12,395 nt of DNA from Chitinophagaceae bacterium UBA2789 (GTDB taxonomy: Bacteria > Bacteroidota > Bacteroidia > Chitinophagales > Chitinophagaceae): positions 16,218 to 28,612 of the forward strand of contig DEHX01000083.1 in NCBI GenBank assembly GCA_002352145.1, in the 5' to 3' direction. Positions 1 through 7,525 of this stretch are shown here, piece by piece (positions within the stretch are counted from its first letter, which is position 1; the number at the start of each line of letters is the position of its first letter). Position numbers and translations under genes: made by a program. The notes beneath the pieces are model-generated. The model was not told the DNA's origin. It saw nothing but the letters and a program-made list of their open reading frames with translations, and did not search any database.

Positions 1-974
1 CATGCCTTTTTAATGATCTTGCTGATAGCAGGGTAATGTACATGGGATATTTTGGGAAACAGGTGGTGCTCAATCTGGAAATTGAGTCCGCCTACCCACC
101 AGGAAATAAGTTTATTACTTGTGGCAAAATTGGCTGTTGTCTTCAATTGATGAATAGCCCATTCATCTTCCATTTTATGAGTCTCTGGATTTGCCTGAGG
201 AAAATGAGTATGTTCCACCGTATGTGCCAACTGAAATACAATACTTAATACAAAGCCTGAGAATAATCCAAAAGCAAGAAATCCTATAAGCCAGGGTATA
301 AAACCGACCATATATATGGGCAGAGCTACAAAAAGAAATGCATGTAAAGCTTTAAAACCCCAAAACGAAATATGGTCCAGTAGACTCATTGGTTTTAATG
401 GAGTAGGCCCAATACGCTTCAAAAAATATTTTTTATAATCTGTTACAAACACCCACCATATATATAAAAGGGAATATGCGGCCCAGAAATACCAGTGCTG
501 AAAGCGGTGGATCTTATAATATTTTTGTGTTTCGCAGAGACGTAATAACGGTTTTGCTTCAATATCATCATCAATACCTTCAACGTTTGTGTAGGTGTGG
601 TGAATGATATTATGCTTGGTCTTCCACATGAAGTTATTTGCCCCTAAAAAATTTAAAGACAGCCCGGCCAGGTTATTTACCCATTTGTAACGGCTGAAAC
701 TACCGTGCATGCCATCATGCATGATATTAAAGCCAATTGCTGCGGTAAGTCCCCCTAAAATAATACATTCAACCAGTGCAAGCCAGGTTGCGGGGGTATA
801 AAATACCAGGTGGATGTAAACAAAAAAATAGGCAATTACCAGCAAAACTGCTTTCAGGTACAAATTAAAATTACCTGTGGAAGATTTGCCAGCCTGCTTG
901 AAATAGTCGTTAATCCTTTTCTTTAATTCAGTGTGAAAAGACTGCGAAGTGTGTGAGAATTTCGGAGATGCCAT
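1..974 (-). CDS. Fatty acid desaturase, front-end/acyl-CoA type (3' end cut by window edge)
   Basis: This is a membrane di-iron desaturase that would introduce a cis double bond into a fatty acyl chain (acyl-CoA or acyl lipid) using O2 and an electron donor. The frame is open from the ATG at 974 to the left edge, giving 324 residues; the usual length is roughly 350-370, so a few dozen C-terminal residues are missing. The three histidine boxes are present: HDGMH at residues 86-90, HNIIHH at 121-126 and QIEHH at 300-304. The Gln in the third box is typical of delta-5/delta-6 'front-end' enzymes, but there is no fused cytochrome b5 domain. An extra HRFQH lies at 156-160. Hydrophobic segments are at about 41-60, 65-85, 161-178 and 205-250. 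The exact regioselectivity cannot be read from the sequence. The family call is firm; the substrate is open. Confidence 0.93.
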   Translation of the reverse strand, partial: MASPKFSHTSQSFHTELKKRINDYFKQAGKSSTGNFNLYLKAVLLVIAYFFVYIHLVFYTPATWLALVECIILGGLTAAIGFNIMHDGMHGSFSRYKWVNNLAGLSLNFLGANNFMWKTKHNIIHHTYTNVEGIDDDIEAKPLLRLCETQKYYKIHRFQHWYFWAAYSLLYIWWVFVTDYKKYFLKRIGPTPLKPMSLLDHISFWGFKALHAFLFVALPIYMVGFIPWLIGFLAFGLFSGFVLSIVFQLAHTVEHTHFPQANPETHKMEDEWAIHQLKTTANFATSNKLISWWVGGLNFQIEHHLFPKISHVHYPAISKIIKKA

Positions 975-1102
975 TATCAGAGATTAGTGATTGGTAAAGA
1001 TAAATCAAATCCGGAAAATAAATTGGTTAAAACTCAATTTGATTTGGTAAAGTGACCTGATTTGTTTAACCGGGATCAAGAAAACATTAATCAAACGATT
1101 GC
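975..1102. promoter_or_regulatory. Desaturase upstream region with repeated TTGGTWAA motif
   Basis: This 128-bp gap between the desaturase and bshB1 holds the desaturase promoter. On the minus strand TATCTTTA at 995-1002 matches seven of eight positions of the Bacteroidota -7 element TAnnTTTG, 20 nt before the ATG. Two identical copies of TTGGTAAAG (991-999 and 1044-1052) and a related TTGGTTAAA (1023-1031) lie in it. GGTTAAA (1025-1031) is also matched by the inverted TTTAACC at 1065-1071, and AAATTG/CAATTT (1020-1025, 1035-1040) form a short inverted repeat. The first copy overlaps the putative -7 element, as expected of an operator. The role is inferred from the repeats only. Confidence 0.35.
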
Positions 1103-1840
1103 TCAGGTTTCATTTTGAATCAACGCATCGAGGTTGCGTATGCCAATTTTCTTCTCAGATATAAATCCTTCTGCATATTTTACGCCAATACGTTTGCCAA
1201 ACATCCGGGCTCTTGCTATGACACTTTCCAGGAAATCAGGAGTGGAAATATAGGTTTGAGGCCCCTCACCTCCCGCTTCGCTGGTATGAAACTGTGTGGA
1301 ATAAGCCTCAATTGATTTCATTCTTTGGTCAAAAACATCACTGATGTCAATAAGCAGGTCTGGTTCATGATACCAGTCCTGGATATAATGAAGTACATAA
1401 GATGGTCGCCATCTTGGCTGTTCATTACCATATTCATCTTTTGTAACAATTTTGGAAAGGCCGGCAAGAAATGCTGCATCGGCGATCATTTTTCCGGCTC
1501 TGCCATGGTCCGGGTGACGATCATGTAATACGTTACCGATGATGATATCAGGCTGGTATTTACGGATTGCGGTAATTAATTTTAAACGGTGAGCCTCATC
1601 GTTTTCGAAGAATCCATCTCTCATTTGCAAGTTTTCCCTGGCATGAACTCCCATAATCATTGCCGCTGCTGCTGCTTCCTGGTAGCGGGTTTGTACTGTT
1701 CCCCTTGTGCCCAGTTCGCCTTCTGTGAGGTCAATGATCCCGACTTTTTTTCCCCATTTTATCTCATTGATAATGGTACCGGAGCAGCCCAATTCCACAT
1801 CATCCGGGTGAACACCAATGGCTAAAATATCAACTTTCAT
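1103..1840 (-). CDS. bshB1: Bacillithiol biosynthesis deacetylase BshB1 (LmbE/PIG-L family)
   Basis: This zinc enzyme removes the acetyl group from N-acetylglucosaminyl-malate to give glucosaminyl-malate, the second step of synthesis of bacillithiol, a low-molecular-weight thiol of Firmicutes and Bacteroidota. The 245 residues match the family length. The LmbE zinc motif HPDD lies at residues 11-14, with H11 and D14 as expected ligands and D13 as the likely general base; the third ligand comes from HPDH at 109-112 (H112). The stretch TEGELGTRGT near residue 40-48 and YISTPDFLES near the C-terminus are typical of BshB1. The protein has no signal peptide, so it is cytosolic. The partners bshA and bshC are not in the window. 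It lies 49 bp downstream of the DUF4294 gene, with its own candidate -7 element in that gap. Alternative: another LmbE-family sugar deacetylase, less likely. Confidence 0.92.
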   Translation of the reverse strand: MKVDILAIGVHPDDVELGCSGTIINEIKWGKKVGIIDLTEGELGTRGTVQTRYQEAAAAAMIMGVHARENLQMRDGFFENDEAHRLKLITAIRKYQPDIIIGNVLHDRHPDHGRAGKMIADAAFLAGLSKIVTKDEYGNEQPRWRPSYVLHYIQDWYHEPDLLIDISDVFDQRMKSIEAYSTQFHTSEAGGEGPQTYISTPDFLESVIARARMFGKRIGVKYAEGFISEKKIGIRNLDALIQNET

Positions 1841-1857
1841 GTCAGCTGTTTAAGTAT

Positions 1858-1865
1858 CAAAAGTA
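1858..1865 (-). promoter_or_regulatory. Candidate -7 promoter element for bshB1
   Basis: On the minus strand the sequence reads TACTTTTG, an exact match to the Bacteroidota -7 consensus TAnnTTTG, 17 nt before the bshB1 start codon. No clear TTTG -33 element lies at the right distance, so bshB1 may also be transcribed from upstream. Confidence 0.35.
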
Positions 1866-1889
1866 AATGGAAAAAAGCAAGTGAAGTAA

Positions 1890-2600
1890 TTAGCGGCGAT
1901 AAGGATTATTATACCAGCCACCGTCAATTTCTTTTACAATAGATTCTATCTGGCGGTCCATTTTATTTTTGGCAAGGTTCCAGTCCTGTTTCAGGTTACC
2001 ACCTACAAACCAGGCTACTGTCTGGTACACCCTTGCATTTAATCCGCCTTTATATTCTTTAATGATCTCGTAACAGTTATTACCAGTCTGGCGGTTAATC
2101 AGTTTCATCAGTACTTTTCCCTGGTAAACTGAAAGATTGGTCAATGGTTCTTCAAATTGTTTTCGAAGCTCTTTTTCCCTGCTCTTTATATAAGCTTTCC
2201 TTTCTTTTTTATTGCTTACTTTTTCCAGGTTTTTATTGATGTCATTGATAGTGGCGCCTGCAATCCTTGCATAAGGATAGGTTACATAAACCGCATTTCT
2301 AAGTCTTGTCCATTCTTCAATAAACTTAGCCAGTTTATCAGGAGATAGTTTTGACACCCAGGCCATTTCCATCTCCTTATAGTTAGTGATTTCGTTTTGG
2401 TAAAAAATTGCCGGTACAATGATCGTATCGTTTGGTCCCCATTTTTTTACCTGCTCTTTCATAGCCAGGATGGCGTAATAGGTGGAATCTTTGTAGGTAG
2501 AGTCGGTGTATACCTGGCAATAAATTGCCTTTTTGTTTTCCACAACGAAAACAAGCAAAACCAGCAATGCAGGCCGCCAGTATTTTTTGAAAGACTTCAT
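1890..2600 (-). CDS. DUF4294 domain-containing protein, exported or membrane-anchored
   Basis: This is a protein of the Bacteroidota-restricted DUF4294 family, whose function is not known. The 236 residues begin with a basic, then hydrophobic stretch (about residues 9-20), which could be a signal peptide or an N-terminal anchor. The conserved core is visible as the block RLRNAVYVTYPYARIAG at 99-115, followed by a charged, probably coiled-coil helix (about 120-150) and a second conserved block, YQGKVLMKLINRQTG, at 159-173, ending in an aromatic WFVGGNLKQDW segment near 197-207. The gene lies 66 bp downstream of ccmF and 49 bp upstream of bshB1 in the same direction. That neighbourhood suggests an envelope role but proves nothing. 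Family recognition is by remembered motif pattern. Confidence 0.85.
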   Translation of the reverse strand: MKSFKKYWRPALLVLLVFVVENKKAIYCQVYTDSTYKDSTYYAILAMKEQVKKWGPNDTIIVPAIFYQNEITNYKEMEMAWVSKLSPDKLAKFIEEWTRLRNAVYVTYPYARIAGATINDINKNLEKVSNKKERKAYIKSREKELRKQFEEPLTNLSVYQGKVLMKLINRQTGNNCYEIIKEYKGGLNARVYQTVAWFVGGNLKQDWNLAKNKMDRQIESIVKEIDGGWYNNPYRR

Positions 2601-2617
2601 TTACCGTACAGGCATTC

Positions 2618-2654
2618 TAAAACAGACAGTAAAGCTACACAAGATGCTGTTTTA
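2618..2654. repeat. 8-bp inverted repeat between ccmF and the DUF4294 gene
   Basis: TAAAACAG at 2618-2625 and CTGTTTTA at 2647-2654 are perfect inverted copies with a 21-nt loop. The arms are AT-rich and no proper U tract follows, so this is a weak terminator at best. It could limit read-through from ccmF or be a protein-binding site. Confidence 0.3.
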
Positions 2655-2661
2655 AAAAAGC

Positions 2662-2669
2662 CAAAATTA
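2662..2669 (-). promoter_or_regulatory. Candidate -7 element upstream of the DUF4294 gene
   Basis: The minus strand reads TAATTTTG, an exact TAnnTTTG match that overlaps the ccmF stop codon, 61 nt before the DUF4294 start. The only support is the consensus match and its position, so this is a weak call. Confidence 0.25.
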
Positions 2670-5132
2670 GGACGTTGCTTCCCCGGAACGGTTTAACTGC
2701 ATCCGGCGTACCATACTGATGATGATTCCAATAGTGGTTACCAACACACCGAGCCAAAGCATTAGTATAAACGGAAAGCGGTATGCTTTGATGGTAACAT
2801 ACTTCATTACTGCATTGGACTCCTTCACACCTAAATCAATACTGTTGTCCGGGTACACATTCTGTAATTGCAGTACAAGGCTTTCAGCTGTGATGGTATC
2901 AGGCAAGGCCAACGCCTCTCCTTTTGCATTGGCCAGTCTTGAAGTAACTGAATAAACAGATCCTGTTTTTGAATAAACTTTAATGGGTGCCTCGTAAAGG
3001 CTTCCTTCTTTTCCAAATAACTCTTCCGGAAGGCTGTCTTTTTTCTTTACCTCCTGTAAAATCAAAAAGCCGGATGAATAGAAAAGGGTATCGCCCTGTT
3101 TCAGTTTATTAGTCCTGAAACTAGTGGTATCCTTTGCAGCATCCGGGTTAGAAATAGAAGTGATATAGGTGAATACATCATGATCCCAATAATGCCGTGA
3201 TGCAGGATTTGACATCAGGCCCTCATTTCCTTTATAATTTACAAAGGAATTGGGTTTCAGTACAAATTCTTCCTTGCCATCCTTGCTTTTGAAACGAATC
3301 TTGTAAAAGGAAAGTGGCTTTTTGGGGTGTGTGGAATCTCCTTCATAAGTAAGATTATATTTACCCATATCGACAGTTAATCCTTGAACCAGCGTAAGAT
3401 TTTCCATCGGGTTTTCACCATCACCGAGAGGGGCGGGAATACCATTCCTGTTATTGGTAAGTACCTCTTTATTAGAAGCAGAAATGACAATGCCCAATAA
3501 TACCATCCCAAATCCCACATGGGCAATAGAGCCTCCGGACAACTTAAGCCTTCCTTTCAAACCCAGCCAAATATATCCGGCATTGGCAATAATACTGTAC
3601 ATACTGCAAATGGCTGCCAGCCATAACGCAGCTGTGAAAACAGGGCCCTTTTTTAAATAATTGATGCTGCCGAATAGGATAAAAGCAGCTGCAGCAACAA
3701 CAGCCAGGATGGTTGGGATTAATATTTTTTTCCAGAAAAATTTACTATCCGTTCGCCTGTATTTAAAATATTGTGAAATAGCGGTTAATAATGCCATGAT
3801 AATAGCTACATATACCTGTATGCTGTTGTACGAGAACTCGGCATCTTCCGGAGGGGCTATATTGGTGCCAAATACTTTATTGATAACAGGCAACGAGGTC
3901 TGGCCGATTATAAGAATGGCAGATAAGAAGAAAATTAGAGAGCCAATGAACATCCAGAATTCTCTTGAGGAAGTATGTTCTTCTTTTTGAATGGCGGGAA
4001 TTTCTTTATACCGAATGGCAAAAAGCACCAGGGCCGGAATTACAAATGCCAGTAAAAATGTCAGTAGCTGCCAGTTCATGCCCAAATCTGTAAAAGCATG
4101 TACAGAGGCTTCACCCAGTATACCGCTTCTTGTAAGGAAGGTCGAATACAAAATGAATCCAAATGAAAGTATCATAAACAGGTAGGTGGCCCTTAACGCA
4201 TTACCTGTATGCTTATAGATCAGCAGCGTATGGATACCTGAAATTAGAATCATCCAGGGAACCAGTGAGGCGTTCTCTACAGGATCCCATGCCCAATAAC
4301 CACCAAAGCTTAACGACTCATAAGCCCAGATTGCTCCCATCATGATGCCCAATCCCAAAACGGCTGCGGAAAATAGCGACCATGGCAGCGTTTGTTTTGT
4401 CCATTCGCCAAAATCTTTTTTCCATAATCCGGCAATGGCAAATGCAAATGGAACAATAGTAGTAGCAAAACCAAGAAACAAAACAGGAGGGTGGATGACC
4501 ATCCAGTAATTTTGCAAAAGTGGATTCAGGTCGTTTCCATCGGTTATGGAGGACATGTAGTCCACTTTCAGTGGTTGGTTGACATCAAAGTTGACATGAA
4601 GGGCAGGAGAATTATCCAATACGCCTGAGTCACGCAGCAGAATGAACGGGTTTGAGCCCATTTTCCATCCAAAAATGTACAGCCCGGCAATCATGGTGGC
4701 CAAAGCCAGCTGGGCAAAACTAACCACAGTCATAACCGGGGCTTCCCACTTTTTGGCTGTTTTCATAATGACTAAGCCAATTAAACAGTGCCATATGCTC
4801 CAAAGTAAAAAGCTACCTTCCTGGCCTTCCCAAAAACAGGCCAGAAGGTATTTTAATTCTAATGACCGGCTGCTATGCTGCCAGGCATATTTATATTCAA
4901 ACAGGTGATTATATATGATGTAAAAGAGTATCCCGAAAATGGCAAACACAGAAATTACTTCAGTAATAAAAGCAATGCGGGCCAGTTTTTTCCAATAGCC
5001 TGCATTTTCTGCCAGACTAGCCTGGGATGATTTGAAATAGGCAAATGTGGCAACAAGAGAGGCTACTAAAGAAAGTATGATAAAAAAATGTCCTAGTTGG
5101 CCTGGTAAGAGATGCTCTCCGATATAATCCAT
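2667..5132 (-). CDS. ccmF: Cytochrome c maturation heme lyase subunit CcmF
   Basis: CcmF is the integral membrane heme lyase of cytochrome c maturation System I; it takes heme from holo-CcmE and helps attach it to CxxCH apocytochromes outside the cytoplasmic membrane. The protein has 821 residues with many membrane segments over residues 15-550 and a last one at about 785-805. The tryptophan-rich heme-handling motif WAWDPVENASLVPW is at 280-293. All four expected histidines can be placed: periplasmic H214 (in VIHPPVLF) and H345 (in SVHAF), and transmembrane H301 (in SGIHTLL) and H538 (in IAHVGFG). Escherichia coli CcmF has about 650 residues; the extra length here lies mainly in a loop at about 552-780, predicted to be periplasmic. 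The gene starts 30 bp after the ccmE stop, so the two form an operon. The start matches the N-terminus expected for the family. Confidence 0.95.
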   Translation of the reverse strand: MDYIGEHLLPGQLGHFFIILSLVASLVATFAYFKSSQASLAENAGYWKKLARIAFITEVISVFAIFGILFYIIYNHLFEYKYAWQHSSRSLELKYLLACFWEGQEGSFLLWSIWHCLIGLVIMKTAKKWEAPVMTVVSFAQLALATMIAGLYIFGWKMGSNPFILLRDSGVLDNSPALHVNFDVNQPLKVDYMSSITDGNDLNPLLQNYWMVIHPPVLFLGFATTIVPFAFAIAGLWKKDFGEWTKQTLPWSLFSAAVLGLGIMMGAIWAYESLSFGGYWAWDPVENASLVPWMILISGIHTLLIYKHTGNALRATYLFMILSFGFILYSTFLTRSGILGEASVHAFTDLGMNWQLLTFLLAFVIPALVLFAIRYKEIPAIQKEEHTSSREFWMFIGSLIFFLSAILIIGQTSLPVINKVFGTNIAPPEDAEFSYNSIQVYVAIIMALLTAISQYFKYRRTDSKFFWKKILIPTILAVVAAAAFILFGSINYLKKGPVFTAALWLAAICSMYSIIANAGYIWLGLKGRLKLSGGSIAHVGFGMVLLGIVISASNKEVLTNNRNGIPAPLGDGENPMENLTLVQGLTVDMGKYNLTYEGDSTHPKKPLSFYKIRFKSKDGKEEFVLKPNSFVNYKGNEGLMSNPASRHYWDHDVFTYITSISNPDAAKDTTSFRTNKLKQGDTLFYSSGFLILQEVKKKDSLPEELFGKEGSLYEAPIKVYSKTGSVYSVTSRLANAKGEALALPDTITAESLVLQLQNVYPDNSIDLGVKESNAVMKYVTIKAYRFPFILMLWLGVLVTTIGIIISMVRRMQLNRSGEATS

Positions 5133-5162
5133 TGCTGATTTTTGTTTACTAAGAAAAACCTG

Positions 5163-5591
5163 TTATTTGCTCATTGATCCGTTGGTGGGAACATTGCCCG
5201 GGTGTACCCCGCCTTTTGCCTGTTCTTCCTTGTATTTGGAAGGACATTTGGTCTGAATTTCTTTACAGTCAAACTGACCATCCTGGTATTTACCTTTTAA
5301 AACAAGTTTTTCGCTGATTTCCAGGTTGTCGGGTTTAGCGTTATGATAAACCACTTTTACAGATTTGCCCAAAGTATCAACAGCTGTGAAACTTAAGTAA
5401 TTTGGGTTTTTTACTGCATCGTATTCAATAGGCTGGGTTTTATCGAGCCGGGCCATCAGGTGTACATATTTTCCTGGTTTTGACATAGCAGTATCTACTG
5501 TGTCGTAGGTACTGGTAGTTTTAAGAAAGGTCAAAAGTAGGGCAATAGCCCCCGCCACCATTACCAGTAATGCGATATGTATCTTCTTCAT
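5163..5591 (-). CDS. ccmE: Cytochrome c maturation heme chaperone CcmE, Cys (CxxxY) variant
   Basis: CcmE is the membrane-anchored periplasmic heme chaperone that binds heme covalently and passes it to CcmF. The 142 residues show a single N-terminal membrane anchor (about 5-23) followed by a small beta-barrel (OB-fold) domain (about 28-112). The family's heme-binding motif in E. coli is HxxxY; here the matching place reads CPSKY, with C116 where the His is expected and Y120 four residues later. Another Cys is at 109. The tail after 120 is flexible, with a histidine at 130. Cys-type CcmE proteins are known from sulfate reducers and archaea with reduced Ccm systems, so heme attachment through Cys is probable here. 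Cotranscribed with ccmF. A perfect -7 match lies upstream. Confidence 0.93.
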   Translation of the reverse strand: MKKIHIALLVMVAGAIALLLTFLKTTSTYDTVDTAMSKPGKYVHLMARLDKTQPIEYDAVKNPNYLSFTAVDTLGKSVKVVYHNAKPDNLEISEKLVLKGKYQDGQFDCKEIQTKCPSKYKEEQAKGGVHPGNVPTNGSMSK

Positions 5592-5613
5592 GGAACGAAA
5601 GAATTTTAAATGG

Positions 5614-5621
5614 CAAAGGTA
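5614..5621 (-). promoter_or_regulatory. Candidate -7 promoter element for ccmEF
   Basis: The minus strand reads TACCTTTG, an exact match to TAnnTTTG, 22 nt before the ccmE start codon in the divergent region 5592-5746. No clear -33 TTTG is seen at the usual spacing. Confidence 0.5.
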
Positions 5622-5643
5622 GTCTAAAAACTGACCCGGATTT

Positions 5644-5651
5644 TAGTTTTG
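5644..5651 (+). promoter_or_regulatory. Possible upstream -7 element for the acyl-CoA dehydrogenase gene
   Basis: TAGTTTTG is an exact TAnnTTTG match about 95 nt before the dehydrogenase start. It would give a long leader, and the element at 5714 is better placed, so this may be a second promoter or chance. Confidence 0.2.
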
Positions 5652-5713
5652 TTGAATGAAAAAGCGAAATAGTTGCATTCCGAACTGCCTCATTTTCAAC
5701 CTGCCTTTGCCCT

Positions 5714-5721
5714 TATCTTTG
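5714..5721 (+). promoter_or_regulatory. Candidate -7 promoter element for the acyl-CoA dehydrogenase gene
   Basis: TATCTTTG matches the Bacteroidota -7 consensus TAnnTTTG exactly and lies 25 nt before the start codon at 5747. A poor -33-like TTTTC at 5693-5697 is about the right distance upstream. With the minus-strand element at 5614-5621 it defines a divergent promoter region. Confidence 0.5.
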
Positions 5722-5746
5722 CGCCAACATTTTAAATGATTGCCAT

Positions 5747-6904
5747 ATGTTATTCCAACTGAATGAAGAGCAGCTGATGATTCAAAAAGCAGCCCGGGAT
5801 TTTGCCCAAAATGAATGTCTGCCCGGTGTAATTGAAAGAGATGAGAAACAAATTTTTCCCCGTGAACAAATAATGAAACTTGCCGACCTTGGTTTCCTGG
5901 GAATGATGGTTGATCCCCAATACGGAGGTGCCGGTATGGACACTATTAGTTATGTGCTGGCCATGGAGGAGATAAGTAAAATAGATGCCAGCGTAAGCGT
6001 CTGCATGAGTGTAAATAATAGTCTTGTATGTTATGGCCTGCAGGAGTATGGTACTGAAGAACAAAAACAGAAATATCTTGTTCCGCTGGCCCAGGGTAAA
6101 AAAGACGGGGAATTATACATTGGTGCATTTATGCTAAGCGAGCCGGAGGCAGGAAGTGATGCTACTTCACAACGAACCACAGCGGAAGATAAAGGCGATC
6201 ATTATTTGCTGAATGGTACAAAAAACTGGATCACTAATGGTGGTTCTGCATCAGTTTATCTGGTAATGGCTCAAACGGATGCATCAAAAGGCTCAAAAGG
6301 TATCAATTGCCTGATTGTGGAAAAGGATTGGCCGGGTGTGGTAGTGGCGGCTAAAGAAAATAAAATGGGCATCCGTGGCAGTGATACCCATACAGTGATG
6401 TTCAACGACGTGAAAGTACCAAAGGAAAACAGGGTAGGGGAAGATGGTTTTGGCTTCAAATTCGCCATGAAGACACTGGCGGGCGGAAGAATTGGTATTG
6501 CATCGCAGGCGCTGGGCATTGCCAGCGGTGCTTATGAGCTGGCACGGGAGTATTCCAAAACAAGGAAAGCCTTCGGCACAGAGATAATGAACCACCAGGC
6601 TATTGCTTTCAAACTGGCTGATATGGCGACAAGGATTGAAGCAGCCAGGTTACTTTGCCTGAAGGCAGCATGGGAAAAAGACAATCACCTCGATTATACA
6701 TTGAGCTCATCTATGGCCAAAGTTTATGCTTCAGAGACGGCGATGTGGACAACCACTGAAGCAGTGCAGGTGCACGGCGGATATGGTTTTGTGAAAGAAT
6801 ACCATGTAGAGAGACTGATGCGGGATGCCAAGATCACACAGATATATGAGGGCACCAGTGAAGTGCAGCGGATTGTGATCAGCAGGAGTATTTTGAAAGG
6901 ATGA
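5747..6904 (+). CDS. Acyl-CoA dehydrogenase (short/medium-chain, butyryl-CoA dehydrogenase-like)
   Basis: This cytosolic FAD enzyme oxidises an acyl-CoA to the trans-2-enoyl-CoA, the first step of beta-oxidation or of branched-chain amino acid breakdown, passing electrons to an electron transfer flavoprotein. The 385 residues are the standard length. The order is an N-terminal helical domain (1-120), a middle beta domain with SEPEAGSD at 131-138 and NGTKNWITNG at 156-165 (substrate and FAD contacts), and a C-terminal helical domain. VHGGYGF (342-348) and IYEGTSEVQR (366-375) are the typical C-terminal signatures; E368 is the expected catalytic base, as in short-chain and butyryl-CoA dehydrogenases. 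The chain-length preference cannot be fixed from this. The gene stands alone: divergent from ccmEF, convergent with the next gene, and no etfAB is nearby. Confidence 0.93.
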   Translation: MLFQLNEEQLMIQKAARDFAQNECLPGVIERDEKQIFPREQIMKLADLGFLGMMVDPQYGGAGMDTISYVLAMEEISKIDASVSVCMSVNNSLVCYGLQEYGTEEQKQKYLVPLAQGKKDGELYIGAFMLSEPEAGSDATSQRTTAEDKGDHYLLNGTKNWITNGGSASVYLVMAQTDASKGSKGINCLIVEKDWPGVVVAAKENKMGIRGSDTHTVMFNDVKVPKENRVGEDGFGFKFAMKTLAGGRIGIASQALGIASGAYELAREYSKTRKAFGTEIMNHQAIAFKLADMATRIEAARLLCLKAAWEKDNHLDYTLSSSMAKVYASETAMWTTTEAVQVHGGYGFVKEYHVERLMRDAKITQIYEGTSEVQRIVISRSILKG

Positions 6905-6906
6905 TT

Positions 6907-7521
6907 CTATTGGCAGCTATTGTATTCAGTGATTATGTTCTTGTAAGCCTGAATTCGCTGTTCTCTGTTACTTTTTTCTGTCCACGATACAGTATCGTCT
7001 TTATTTACTATTTTCTTGTAAAGACTTTTGCATTCGCTTAGTTGTATAGCTACAGTAAAAGTTGATTCATCATAATATTCTGAGGAGTTAAGTTCATTGA
7101 ACGATGATTTTGGGAATTTTACAGCAATACTATGCTGTCCTGTTCCGTCGCCACTTTGAAACAAGCCGCAGTTTACAGTTCCATATATTAAACGGACACA
7201 TACATTTTTCAATGATTTTTCATATGCTGTATTGATAGTTCTGAAATAGAAAGTAATGTTGTCAACTATTATATGTTTAATAATAGCGGTATTATAGCTG
7301 GCAGATGTTGTTATTGTTTCTTTTTTACCCTTATTGCTTGATTTTACAATAGTAGTTATCTTGATAAGGTCCCCATTTGCTCCCTCCAGATTTACAGTTA
7401 TTTCTCCTTCTAACTCCTGGCCTAATTTTGTAACCAGCGTTCCCGGGTAAGTTTTTTGTGCCAAGGAAATGACAGCTGCGCAAAAAATACAGGCAAGCAA
7501 CAAATAAGATCTTAATAGCAT
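6907..7521 (-). CDS. Exported protein of unknown function (204 aa)
   Basis: I do not recognise a family. The N-terminus has a clear Sec signal peptide (hydrophobic core about residues 4-19) with probable cleavage after SLA near residue 21, before QKTYPG. The mature part opens with PGTLVTKLGQELEGEI, a beta-hairpin-like pattern seen in several Bacteroidota proteins of unknown function that respond to or coat surfaces, then alternating polar/hydrophobic strands to about 165 and a charged helical C-terminus. Four cysteines (108, 118, 164, 203) in the mature protein could form disulfides in the periplasm. Its stop is only 2 bp from the stop of the convergent dehydrogenase gene, leaving no room for a separate terminator. 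It is more AT-rich than its neighbours by eye. It is probably transcribed from the 67-bp region shared with yggS. Confidence 0.7.
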   Translation of the reverse strand: MLLRSYLLLACIFCAAVISLAQKTYPGTLVTKLGQELEGEITVNLEGANGDLIKITTIVKSSNKGKKETITTSASYNTAIIKHIIVDNITFYFRTINTAYEKSLKNVCVRLIYGTVNCGLFQSGDGTGQHSIAVKFPKSSFNELNSSEYYDESTFTVAIQLSECKSLYKKIVNKDDTVSWTEKSNREQRIQAYKNIITEYNSCQ

Positions 7522-7525
7522 AAAG

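Noticed and set aside
36..248. Plus-strand frame of 70 codons at the left edge
   Set aside because: It is antisense to the desaturase, whose histidine boxes clearly place the gene on the minus strand.
3661..3990. Plus-strand frame of 109 codons inside ccmF
   Set aside because: It is a mirror of the transmembrane coding region of ccmF, with no family features of its own.
5750..6064. Minus-strand frame of 104 codons
   Set aside because: It is antisense to the acyl-CoA dehydrogenase N-terminus, with Cys/His/Ile-rich composition typical of a shadow.
6293..6595. Minus-strand frame of 100 codons
   Set aside because: It lies fully inside the dehydrogenase gene on the opposite strand and shows no recognisable domain.
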